DNA of 64,000 bases, from the NCBI RefSeq assembly GCF_033473495.1, contig NC_088935.1, positions 124,001 through 188,000 of the forward strand, given 5' to 3'. How positions within the stretch are numbered: position 1 is the first letter of the stretch; every line of letters starts with the position of its first letter. The notes beneath the pieces are model-generated. The model ran no database searches, was not told the origin of the DNA, and was given only the letters and a program-made list of their open reading frames with translations. This document shows, one piece after another, positions 42,155-51,416 of this stretch. The position numbers and the translations under genes were made by a program. The stretch comes from Cercospora beticola (lineage: Eukaryota; Ascomycota; Dothideomycetes; Mycosphaerellales; Mycosphaerellaceae).

Positions 42155-43165
42155 TCAGATGCTCAGTTCATCAGGTAGTTCCGCCTCTTCGCTCTGCTTC
42201 CTATTCTTCTCCTCTTGTTTCAAGTGCCGGATCTTTTTCTGGAAGTTCTTTTCACGATTGTACACCTTGTCCACCTTAGCCTCCAGCTCCGCTCGCAATT
42301 CTCTTCTTGCTGCTCGAAGGACATCTTTTGCCTCTTGCTCAGACAGGTTTACCTTTTTCCTTCGCTCTTTCATATCGGCCTCCAGTATTTCCGCTCTCTT
42401 TTCAAACCAGTTGGAGAACATGTCCTTTTTGATTCGCTCTCTGGTTTGCTCTACCCATCTCTGCGGATCGGGCCTGGTGCGCATCCACCCATTCTCCGTA
42501 AGCATGACATGCTGTCTGGGTCCTACTCGGAATTTGATGGGAGGCAGATCCGGGTTGTGCTCCACTTGGAAGGTACCGTCCATAGCAACGACCTCTGTAT
42601 CAGCCTCACCCTCCTCACTAGGCTCAGACAATGCTTCCTCTACCGCGGACGCCTGATCCAGATCTGCGGGCAAGCCAAGTTGTTCTCTCTCTGCTGCAAA
42701 GCGTGCCTTCACTTGAGGTGTCTGTAGAATAGCCCACCGAAGCCACCAGCCAGATACTCCTAATTGCTTAATCCTTGCCTCTTTCTCGCCGAGCAGATAC
42801 TCATCGAGCCCTCCGAGCTTGTCGATGGTCCGCAGTACACGCGCGCTAACGTGCACTTGTACATGTCGATTCAGAGCCTTGCTGAATAGCTTTCGTGTGA
42901 AGACATTGGGTTTCCACGTGCGTCGCGTCTTGACCTCGAAGTCGCCGCTGACATTGTTGCCGAATTGCTTCCGTTGTCCGCCGTATAGACCTCGATTGCT
43001 CTGTTTATACCATCGTGCTGGTCCGTAGGGGTATGGAGGTAGCACATCCGCGAGCGCTTCGGAATCGTTTTTGTCCCACTGCAGGCTGACTGCGCGAGGT
43101 ACAGATGTCGAGAATGACCTTTGGCAATGACAAATGCTCCGCGACGAGCGGAAAAGTGCGGCCAT
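42155..43165 (-). CDS. MRPL24: Mitochondrial large-subunit ribosomal protein bL28m
   Basis: An intron-free gene of 336 residues; MAALFRSSRSICHCQRSFSTSVPRA is the presequence, and the start at 43165 is chosen for it over a frame open further upstream. The bL28 core is RGLYGGQRKQFGNNVS, KTRRTWKPNV and RVLRTIDKLGGLDEYLLGE, then GWWLRWAILQTP. A long charged C-terminal extension (about 170-336, coiled-coil like, rich in Lys/Glu/Arg) is typical of fungal mitoribosomal proteins. It is divergent from mL61 across 147 bases, so two large-subunit proteins may share a promoter. Confidence 0.94.
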   Translation of the reverse strand: MAALFRSSRSICHCQRSFSTSVPRAVSLQWDKNDSEALADVLPPYPYGPARWYKQSNRGLYGGQRKQFGNNVSGDFEVKTRRTWKPNVFTRKLFSKALNRHVQVHVSARVLRTIDKLGGLDEYLLGEKEARIKQLGVSGWWLRWAILQTPQVKARFAAEREQLGLPADLDQASAVEEALSEPSEEGEADTEVVAMDGTFQVEHNPDLPPIKFRVGPRQHVMLTENGWMRTRPDPQRWVEQTRERIKKDMFSNWFEKRAEILEADMKERRKKVNLSEQEAKDVLRAARRELRAELEAKVDKVYNREKNFQKKIRHLKQEEKNRKQSEEAELPDELSI

Positions 43166-43312
43166 TGTGATGGTAATGCGAAGGAAGGTGGTCGTGATGG
43201 TCGCTGGTCCAATGCATGCGGCCAACACGGAGGTGAGCATGTCTTGGCGACGGCGTATCGACCATCGAGCCAGCACATCTGCTGGCTCGTCTCTTGAGCA
43301 TACACCGGCAAC

Positions 43313-43896
43313 ATGGTCTCCCTACCGCAACGGATGCGAAAGCTACAGAATCGTCTGCTTGCTATACGACTGGGACCCGGCGCCCTTGTACTACCGAAAG
43401 ATGTGAAACGGATAAATCTACGCTTCGCTCCCAGAATCAATGAGGGACACATGGGTCCGAGGTATGTCTTCAACTTCCCTCTTACCGTGATGGCGTATCT
43501 GACATGTCGTGCAGGAAGTTCTGGCGACACGAACTCGTTCGACTAAAATACCACAATCCATCGATACCTATGACAGTGGATCGAACAGCGCAACAGGATG
43601 AACCAGCAGTGCTATCAATACATATGCAGCCTGAAGGGGCTGACGCGGAAAAGGTCGAGACTGTCAACATGAAGAACTATCGGTCATCAGAAATACTGGA
43701 TGCGCTTATCCGATTGACGAATGCGCGGCAGGTCGAGCCTACTGAGGAAGATCAGGAGCAGTTGGCCAAATTGGAGGAGCAGAGGCAGAAGAGCTTGAGG
43801 GATAGTAAATTGAGCCAGGAAGTGCGAGCGAGGGTGAGGAGAGAGAGGGAACTTTTGGAGCAGGCAAGAGGCGATATTGCTGCACAGAATGCTTAA
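43313..43896 (+). CDS. MRP49: Mitochondrial large-subunit ribosomal protein mL61 (L51/S25/CI-B8 domain)
   Basis: Exons 43313-43461 and 43515-43896 (53-base intron) give 176 residues. The thioredoxin-like L51/S25/CI-B8 domain is seen as KRINLRFAPRINEGHMGPR-KFWRHELVRLKYHNPSIPMTV, joined across the intron, then a strand VLSIHMQPEG. The C-terminal third is a charged helix (KLEEQRQKSLRDSKLS type). Yeast Mrp49 is the closest family I know; the other candidate, mL43, has a different core. It acts in the mitochondrial 54S subunit. Confidence 0.85.
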
Positions 43897-44048
43897 AAGA
43901 CGATGGTTGATTGCACTTCGGCGAGGGAACAATTCACTTACAGCGAGGCGTTGGCAGGGGCGTGGGATATCACCATGAGACGCATGGAGTAATGTACTTC
44001 GTGTACAATTACGGGACTATGAAGTGAAGGCGAACGCGACGGCCGACG

Positions 44049-45023
44049 CTATGCTTCTGCGCCTAAGCCCTTCCACCACGCCATGCAACCCAACACGAAG
44101 ACGATAACCATGACGTCCGTGAAAATGGTCCGGGCGATGGTGATGTACCTCCCAGCGACACGAATGTAATTCGCATACGGCTCAGGGATGATTCCGCTGT
44201 TCACAATGGAAGCGAACATGCCGCCGCCCTGAAGCTGGCCCCTCTCCACGAAATACCTTGTGCTCTGCAGTACCAGTTCTGCAGAGGTGAAAATGACGAA
44301 CAAACGAGGACCGAGACCATAGCCATCATCTTCTGTGTAGACATTCGAGCTCCGCGCAAGCTTAGTGCCGTTGAAGGTGGACGTTAGACAGATGTAGAAT
44401 GCCAGGCCAAATGCGAAGACAGCGTGCACGATGCGCCACATGTAGGCTGATCCTGGGGTTGGGGCTGCTTCCTGTGGTTGTCCTCCGCCCATCATGGCTT
44501 TGAGCATTGGCGGGAGGTCCTGTGGTGCATTGGGGTCGTTCGGGTCGCCTCCCATGCCTCCCATGAACTGTTGCATCATCCTCATCATGGGATCCTCCCC
44601 GCCCGCGGCTCCTCCTTGGCCCTGCTGTTGTTGTTGTTGTATCTCAAGCATCGCTGCAGCCAGAGGATCTTGCTTTGGGTTCGGCGTACGGCTCGGTGTC
44701 GGCGCGAAACTGCCAGGTTGGCTGATGTCGACTTCCTCTGGATCGTCGTCCACGCTCGCGATTTTGGGTGCTTGGGCCGCTGCCTGGATGTTAGCAATCT
44801 TGCGCGAAGTAATCGTTGTCCATTACCCAATCTACTCACGCCCTCCGAGCACTTCGTCTGGCGGCGCAACACCTCCGTTCAAGGCTTTAATTTTTGCCAG
44901 TCGGTCTTCGCCTTGCTCGGCCATCTTTTTTTGGCGCTTCTCTCGACGCAGGCGTGCCTGCCTCTGATTCGGCGTCTCGCCCTCGGGACCGTCCATGCCG
45001 GTGTCGACAGCAGTATCTGCCAT
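44049..45023 (-). CDS. GET2: GET complex subunit Get2 (tail-anchored protein receptor)
   Basis: Exons 45023-44840 and 44779-44049 (60-base intron) give 304 residues. The cytosolic N-terminus carries the basic RQARLRREKRQKKMAE helix that binds Get3. A Gln/Gly/Met-rich disordered linker follows (a CAG/poly-Gln tract at 44622-44642), then three membrane helices: YMWRIVHAVFAFGLAFYICL, LFVIFTSAELVLQS and IFTDVMVIVFVLGCMAWW. This is the Get2/CAML architecture. With Get1 it inserts tail-anchored proteins into the ER. The junction uses acceptor GCAG after a TGCTAAC branch site; an alternative acceptor CAG four bases upstream would break the frame. Confidence 0.9.
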
Positions 45024-45259
45024 GTTGTGCCGGTGTTGTTCTTGTGTGACAGTGGTTCAAGTGAGTGTGAGTGTCGGCCCAGGAAAGTTGGTGGGCCTGC
45101 ACCGAGCTCGCATGTGACGTCTGTCCTCAGGGCCTCCGCTGACTCTTGCCCACAAAATCACCAACAAGCTACTTGCTGCCAATTCACTCCGATATCTCCA
45201 TCGCACAGTTGACGGATTGTCGGCTTCGACGAGCACAGCGCCAATCCGAGCCTGAGTGA

Positions 45260-46180
45260 ATGCGCGCCTTTCTCTTGACCAACTTACGTCCTCACATTGC
45301 TGTACGCCCACCATTGACTGCAATGGGCCGTCATCGCGGAGGGAAGGATAGCGCCGCGGCAAAGAAGCCTCCTCTTACGCATTTTCTATGCTTGCCTCTG
45401 GTTACATCGGCATCAAGACCACAGCTCGAGCATGCTCTCCGAGCCTTCATACAGGATGTCTCCAGCACCTCAGCAAATCCTGCCTCATCTGCTGAGCAAC
45501 AGGACGATATACCCTCGCCAAATATTCACCCGAAAGCCATACGACCCACCGGTTCCTTGCATTTGACATTAGGCGTTATGAGTCTATCTCAGGAGCAGCT
45601 CGCCAGGGCCACAGAGTGCCTTGATAAGCTTGATTTCCCGTCTCTTCTGACTTCAGCTGAATCAACAGCAACACAGGGCATAACAATCACTTTGCAGGGA
45701 CTGCAGTCAATGCATACTCCGGAAAAGACTAGTATACTGTATGCAGAGCCGGCAGATGCTACCGACAGACTCTATCCCCTCTGCCTCGCTCTCCAGAAAA
45801 TCTTCAAGGAAGAAGGGTTCTTGGTCGAAGACGGCCGCCCTCTGAAGCTGCATGCGACTGTTGTAAACACTATTTGTGCAAAGGGCAAGAAGAAGCCTAC
45901 GCAAAAGCCTGTCAGTATTACGCCCGACGGACGTGTCCTCTCTGCAAGTGCAGGCGAATCATCTGAAGATCGCTTGCAAGGCCATGGTCCAACAGCGAAC
46001 GCGCCTCTGAAGATCGACTCTCGAGCTTTACTTGCCCGGTACAAGGACCACATCTGGGCTTCTATCGAACTGGACCGTGTAGCGATCTGCGAGATGGGCA
46101 CGAAGAAAATCACCGCCACGGATGGAACTATTATTGATGAGCAATACACCGAAGTCGCGAGTGCTCCTCTGCACCCGTAG
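45260..46180 (+). CDS. AKAP7-like 2H phosphoesterase
   Basis: A single-exon gene of 306 residues from the ATG at 45260, or 285 from MGRHRGGKDS at 45323, which looks like the family start. Two HxTx motifs mark the 2H fold: LHLTLGVMSL and LKLHATVVNT, about 110 residues apart. The end ASIELDRVAICEMG is the conserved closing strand. Relatives are the AKAP7 nuclear-localisation domain and ASCC1, which cleave or bind 2',3'-cyclic or 2',5'-linked nucleotides. An RNA-processing role is likely; no partner is deducible. Confidence 0.88.
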   Translation: MRAFLLTNLRPHIAVRPPLTAMGRHRGGKDSAAAKKPPLTHFLCLPLVTSASRPQLEHALRAFIQDVSSTSANPASSAEQQDDIPSPNIHPKAIRPTGSLHLTLGVMSLSQEQLARATECLDKLDFPSLLTSAESTATQGITITLQGLQSMHTPEKTSILYAEPADATDRLYPLCLALQKIFKEEGFLVEDGRPLKLHATVVNTICAKGKKKPTQKPVSITPDGRVLSASAGESSEDRLQGHGPTANAPLKIDSRALLARYKDHIWASIELDRVAICEMGTKKITATDGTIIDEQYTEVASAPLHP

Positions 46181-46999
46181 GACAGTCGATCAACGAGTAT
46201 GCCAGTCCTGAGTTGCGCCATGTGCGACAGAGAAAATGACACCGTTTTCATAATCTTCGACTTTGCATAACAATCCGGGTTGAAGTGAGCGCTGGCGTTA
46301 TGCAGTAGGGAGAACATGGAACGAATCCCGTGCGAGTGCGCGGCAGGGTTTGCGATAGCATTTCAACCACAACGTGCTAGACACGAGAGGCGCTACTTGA
46401 GTCTCGACTCTCGACTGCTCGCTGAGCAGAACTTTCGGATCCGAGCCGGCACAAACATTCGTGCATTGGCAGACAAGACGATTCAGTGCCGAGCATTGTG
46501 TTTCGCGAGTCATATGTCACTTCATGGACCGCACTACGGGCGTGGGCCGGCCATTGTCCTGAGTGCAAAACTGCACTCCTGGACTATCCTCTCTGTTCGC
46601 TGGACGGTCCTGAGCACTGATTATCAGAGCCCGCTGTCGTAAGATACGAGAAATTGCAATACACTGCTGAAACCCGTGAGGTCAAAGGCTAAAATACGCG
46701 CTAGCTGGATCCTGCGGTGATATGAAACTCAAGCTAAGTCAGGCTCATGCAATAACAAGAACGCCTCTGCCGATGCGGAGTCTGCGACACCATTTGACTA
46801 GTCTTCGCATCCCAGTAACTATGTTCAAGATTAGGTCTTGCATCTTCCGCAGCGGGTGGGCTGGAGTCGCGCCCACCTGAGTACGAACGGCCGATCATGC
46901 TGTGTGCTCTTTCTCACCATACATTTTCTTCACTTCACACTAATCATCACTTTCATTCTTAGCGGTGGCACTTTTGCCACGTCCACTCGTTTTCAAACG
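46181..46999. other. Intergenic, about 0.8 kb
   Basis: Promoter side of the GPI-protein gene. The reading frame of that gene is open upstream to 46838 but begins with TTG there. Nothing else is recognised. Confidence 0.5.
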
Positions 47000-48424
47000 A
47001 TGCGTTTCGCTACTACAGCGGCTGGAGTCGCTCTATTGACACTTGTGGGCGCTCAGTCAAATAACAACACCACTTCAAGCAGCGCATCAACCAGTGGTGG
47101 AGGAGTCACGTCGACTGCGACAGCCACTGCCCTCGAGACTGGTTCCAGCGCACCGGCGTTCTCATTCGATCCAAGTCCATCTCAAGATCTTCCCTCCACG
47201 TCCGCCCCATCTAGCACGAACCAGCCATCGTTCACTTTCGATCCGGCGTCCACGACAACAGAGCAGCCATCGTTCGTATTCGTTCCTCCAGGCTCGAGTT
47301 CGAGTGAAGAACCTACGTTCGAATTTGTTCCATCGACTGTCGCGGAACAGTCTACTTTGCCAACTGCGCCGCCGAATACGCCCGAGCAGCCACCTCCAGT
47401 GTCCACGCCATCGAAGACAGAAGAGCAGCCAGTGGTAGTGCCTGCGCCTTCACCAACTACTGAGCAGCCGACCTTTGTCTTTGTACCTTCCCCAACAGGA
47501 GAGCCATCGTTTGTCTTCGATCCTTCTACTGGCGCTGATGCGTCCAAGACACCGGAGCCGCCCATCGTGGCACACCCAGACACTGCGACGCCCCCCGCTG
47601 CAGTGATACCGGCGCCGCCAGCAGAGACGGTCGATACTGTTCGAACACCGATCAGTGCCCCGTCAGCCGGTTCGCCTGCCCCGAACAGCGGAGTAGCACC
47701 TCCTCCTGAGCCCGCTCCCGCCCCGATTGCGAACACGCCGCAGCCTCCCGCGACACCTGGCCAGGGAGCGACTGTCGGACAAGAACAAGCACCTGCTGCG
47801 CCCCCGGCTGCACCTCCCGCTGCTCCCTCCGCCGCTGACAGTCATCCTCCGCCATACGCTGTGCCTGGAACTCCACCAGCTGCTCCAGCTCCAGCTCCAG
47901 CCCCTGCTGCTGCTGTGCCTGCGCCCGCAGCACCCTTGCCTCCACCTAACAACGAAACAGCCCCAGCGTATGAAGCTCAGCCAGTACCAATGGAGCCTAC
48001 GACCTTGCTCACATCATCTTCGATTCCTGTAGCGCCAGTACAGACTGAAATCCCAGCGCCAGCTGCACAGTCTGACGTATCATCTCCATCAGCTGCACTG
48101 CCAGTCCCAGCAGCGGCTTCTATGCCGCAGCCTTCTGAGGTCGTCTATCCGGTAACAGCGACTCAGTCTGCTCATTCACAAGAGGAAAGCTCGGCAGCGG
48201 ACGCTTTGACTTATGACGGACGCACTGTGAGTCTGGTCGGTATCACTTTGGCAGCGGAGCCAACGATGAGTACGAGTTCTGCTGCGAGCGATAGCACAAG
48301 GACTGCTGTCTCAGAAACATCCGGTGCGGTTGATCAGAATGGCGCGAGTGCCATGCGTAGTGGACTGGGTATCATTGGCGCGATGGGTTTTGGGCTTTGT
48401 GTAGGAATTGTGATCATGGCATAA
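47000..48424 (+). CDS. Ser/Thr/Pro-rich GPI-anchored wall protein with PSFxFxP repeats
   Basis: The ATG at 47000 gives MRFATTAAGVALLTLVGAQ, a clean signal peptide, and 474 residues. The mature chain is Ser/Thr-rich, then Pro/Ala-rich, without cysteine, as in heavily O-glycosylated stalks. Residues 51-175 hold six degenerate copies of a module centred on [QE]P[ST]FxF[DV]P, spaced 13 to 50 residues apart. The C-terminus is a small-residue region followed by a hydrophobic GLGIIGAMGFGLCVGIVIMA ending, the pattern of a GPI-addition signal. No enzymatic domain is seen. Cell-wall structure or adhesion is the likely role by composition only. Confidence 0.75.
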   Translation: MRFATTAAGVALLTLVGAQSNNNTTSSSASTSGGGVTSTATATALETGSSAPAFSFDPSPSQDLPSTSAPSSTNQPSFTFDPASTTTEQPSFVFVPPGSSSSEEPTFEFVPSTVAEQSTLPTAPPNTPEQPPPVSTPSKTEEQPVVVPAPSPTTEQPTFVFVPSPTGEPSFVFDPSTGADASKTPEPPIVAHPDTATPPAAVIPAPPAETVDTVRTPISAPSAGSPAPNSGVAPPPEPAPAPIANTPQPPATPGQGATVGQEQAPAAPPAAPPAAPSAADSHPPPYAVPGTPPAAPAPAPAPAAAVPAPAAPLPPPNNETAPAYEAQPVPMEPTTLLTSSSIPVAPVQTEIPAPAAQSDVSSPSAALPVPAAASMPQPSEVVYPVTATQSAHSQEESSAADALTYDGRTVSLVGITLAAEPTMSTSSAASDSTRTAVSETSGAVDQNGASAMRSGLGIIGAMGFGLCVGIVIMA

Positions 48425-48811
48425 TAGAGTTGGAAGAGAATGACGCGAAACGACAGTGACAAGAACTAATGTATCGGGCACAGCTTTTTCGAGACCTTGT
48501 ATAATCTAGTGGACGTACACAGTATGGACTTTTCTGTTAGCACACGAACAGCAGTGGAGCTGTGCTTGTCATGAGTGTGGTGCAACATGACCATGGCCAC
48601 GAAATTCATAAAATCGTGAGATTTGTTCCTTCGTAACGCTGCTTGTGCATTGCCGTGGTCTATTACCATACAGGCTACTCGACCCAGCAGATGAACGTGC
48701 AGCTCTTGCCTTTGCCCATCCGTGCTGAAATGCAGCGAAGCCCAGCCATGCCCATAACGCCACACAGAAGTCTGGTTAAGCGCAGCCCTTTTTCTTCTCC
48801 CGAATCTACCT
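48425..48811. other. Convergent 3' region, about 0.39 kb
   Basis: Shared 3' flank of the GPI-protein gene and RPS8. A frame on the minus strand here is a shadow of RPS8. Nothing specific. Confidence 0.5.
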
Positions 48812-49537
48812 CTACTTCCTGATGGCACGCTGGTAGAAAGCAAGCTCCTCGCCCTCCAAGATGTAACCATCGACACGGCCGCTCTGGCCTGGACGGCTGG
48901 CAACAACGGCGTAGAGACGACCGGCCTCGAATTGACGCTCGATGGCGGCCTCAACCTTGCCAGCAGCCTTGTGGCGCGCAGCCTGCTTGGTCTCAACGCT
49001 CTTGCTCTTCTTGACCTCCTCAGCCTCAGCCTTAGCCTGGCGTCTGCGACCAAGTGGCTGGCCGTAGTGGGCCTCGTACCACTGACGGAAAGGCGCAGCG
49101 TCGACCTGGACAACGGCGGACTTGGTGAGGGTGTTGGTGCGGACCAACTCGTTGTTCGAAGGGTGGTATGCCACGGCAATCACACGGACCTTGCGAGAGA
49201 TGCCCTCGCTGCCCCAGGAGAAGTTGCCGGAATCGAGGCGGAGACCACGGAACTTGCGGTTGCCGCCACGGGTGCGGACGAGGTGGACGCGCTTGGCTCC
49301 GATACGGGTGTTGGCGGGTTGACGACCCTTCTCGAAAGCTCTGTTCTCACATATCAGAAAATTGTTCTGATATGGGTGGAGAGACAATCGGGTTATGCAT
49401 ACCTCTTCTTGCGATAGTATGCGCGCTTAGCACCAGAGGCGCTGCGCTTGTGACGGGAGTCACGAGAGATACTGCGAACATGTCAGCGAGTGTCGCGTGC
49501 GACTGAGGGTATTGGAATGGTATGGACGATACCCCAT
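48812..49537 (-). CDS. RPS8: Cytosolic ribosomal protein eS8
   Basis: Exons 49537-49533 (5 coding bases), 49471-49403 and 49340-48812; introns 61 and 62 bases; 200 residues, the usual eS8 length. It starts MGISRDSRHKRSASGAKRAYYRKKR and continues AFEKGRQPANTRIGAKRVHLVRTRGGNRKFRGLRL, then NFSWGSEG, and ends YQRAIRK. It belongs to the 40S subunit. The first exon holds only ATG GG, so almost all coding sequence depends on splicing. Intron 2 holds a perfect 10-bp hairpin (49350-49359 / 49365-49374). The promoter contains AGCCCTA at 49770-49776. Confidence 0.96.
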
Positions 49538-50614
49538 GTTGGCGGTTTGTGAAGAAGTCTGTCGGATCGCTGTTAGTCGGTGCCTGCTACACAATACTGC
49601 TCCAGTCAATGCTGAGCGTGGGTAGACGTACAAATTGGCGGTCTCTTCACGGGCGCTGGGTGGATGGTCGTGCTACAACTGCGAGCCTGAAGTGTCGGCG
49701 TTGCAGCTTTCCAGACAGCCAGAAACGAAAAGCGAGTGTGCCAAGAATGTGGGTCCGGCCGGAGCCGAGAGCCCTAGACTCGTGGCGATCCCTGCCTACT
49801 CGGTTCTGCCACCACCACACATCTTGTTCTCAATTCAACTCTCTGTTGCCATCACATATCGTGTTCTCAGAAGAGCATGCGACTGATCGGCGCGCAGTCT
49901 ATCTTATCATTTCATAATGGCTCTGACCTTTCGGGATCCTCGCGCTGCTGAACAGAACGTCGCGCTGCTGAACAGAACGTCATGCTTCTCCGCGATCCTA
50001 GTCAGGCCTAGACGGGTTCATGGCGGTCTACATTACGAGGACACGAGTATAGACATCTTCGAGACGTTATTCCACTCTCGACCAATCCTCCGCTGAGATC
50101 AAAGACGGGCGCGCCCCTGGAGGTGCTCCAAAATTTGGACCGTATTCTCTCTTAAGCACATTTGGCAAGACCACTTCGTCGCCCGAATGCACACATTTAC
50201 GGACAATCCACTGTTGCACTGTGATTTGGTAGTGGACCTGTTCCACTTTCTACTCTACGCCCACACTTCTACCCGACATTCTCAGTCATGACCTTGATTC
50301 TATGTCATTCAGTTCTGCAGTCTACGTTAGCTTCCAGCCACGTGCACCAGCGGAACATATTACGATGCCATCCATACTCTTGGAAATGAAGGGTAAGCAG
50401 AAGAAATGCACAGACTCGCAAGAAAATAATTCCCAGACACAATCCGAGTCAGTTTGAACCATCGTCCCCGTTCACAGAGCAGCGGCAGCAAGTGAGGAAG
50501 GGTGCATGAGATTCTCGCCACAGAAAGTACATAAAGAGACGACATTCCAACACAAAAGAACTACTTCACTCATCCAGCAAAACCACCAAGCGCCAAACAA
50601 CCATTCCATTCAAA
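49538..50614. other. Divergent intergenic region, about 1.08 kb
   Basis: RPS8 promoter side and secreted-protein promoter side. An exact 20-base tandem duplication is at 49941-49980. No gene is supported. Confidence 0.5.
49941..49980. repeat. Exact 20-bp tandem duplication
   Basis: The unit CGCGCTGCTGAACAGAACGT occurs twice head to tail with no spacer or mismatch, in non-coding DNA about 400 bases upstream of the RPS8 start. Confidence 0.9.
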
Positions 50615-51208
50615 ATGAAATTCCTCGCCACCACCATTCTCTCCGCCCTAACCCTCCTCACCGCCCCATCGCTAGCCCAAGACGACCACCTCTGCGCCCC
50701 CATGGTCTTCTCCGCCCGCTACGACGACCTCGTAGCCCCCAGCCTCGCCCTCCTCCAAACCCAATGCTACAACCTCTGCGCCAGCGCCCGCAACTCCGCA
50801 ATCAACCACTTCGGCACCTGTTTCTGGCAAAACGTCGCCAACGTCGAACTTCAATCCGCTCATCTCGTTCGCTCCGCTCGCTGTCCCGATCGCTGTACTC
50901 AAGCGTCGGTGTGGAGCGGAGATTGTGGTTGTACGCTTGATGCGAAGGATATTTATGTGGCGAATGATGTGGAGATGTTTCCGGATTGTGAAGCACCGAA
51001 ATTGGCGCTTAAGTGCTTTGATCGGCAGGGTTGGACGCAGAGGTATGGGACGGAGTCGCCTGCTAGGCCTTGTCCTGGGACGAGTATGGTTTCTCAGAAG
51101 AAGGTTGATGGCAACAAGGGCAAGGAGATCGGGAAGGAGACTGGCAAGGAGACTGGCAAAGAGACTGGCAAGGATGCCAAAAAGGTGCAGAAGCTGGTGG
51201 TGGGCTGA
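50615..51208 (+). CDS. Cys-rich secreted protein with ETGK-repeat tail
   Basis: A single-exon gene of 197 residues. MKFLATTILSALTLLTAPSLAQ is a signal peptide. The mature protein has 11 cysteines, including TQCYNLCAS, RCPDRCTQ and GDCGCTL, suggesting several disulfides. The C-terminus is a Lys-rich repeat GKE(I/T)GKETGKETGKETGK, encoded by an imperfect 12-base tandem repeat at about 51120-51175. Single-exon, Cys-rich, small and secreted fits a candidate effector or surface protein, but I know no named family. The first half uses C-rich codons and the second G-rich ones. An odd cysteine count leaves one free or pairing between molecules. Confidence 0.7.
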   Translation: MKFLATTILSALTLLTAPSLAQDDHLCAPMVFSARYDDLVAPSLALLQTQCYNLCASARNSAINHFGTCFWQNVANVELQSAHLVRSARCPDRCTQASVWSGDCGCTLDAKDIYVANDVEMFPDCEAPKLALKCFDRQGWTQRYGTESPARPCPGTSMVSQKKVDGNKGKEIGKETGKETGKETGKDAKKVQKLVVG

Positions 51209-51416
51209 GTGGTGCTCTGTGAAGGCAAGGCGGGAGGCAAGGAGGGAAAGAGGATTGTGTTCTTGAATACGGCAACCATAGGCTGTCGCAATTATCCTAA
51301 TAAGGTTTGTGAATTCATTGCGCTTACTTATGAATTCCTGACATGCACAACTAGTTCAGCACCAGGTGTTCTGTCGTGCATACTGTGAGCTACTTGATTT
51401 ATTTCATGGTCCATGT

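Noticed and set aside
46838..46999. Longer N-terminus of the GPI-type protein
   Set aside because: It begins with TTG; the ATG at 47000 gives a perfect signal peptide.
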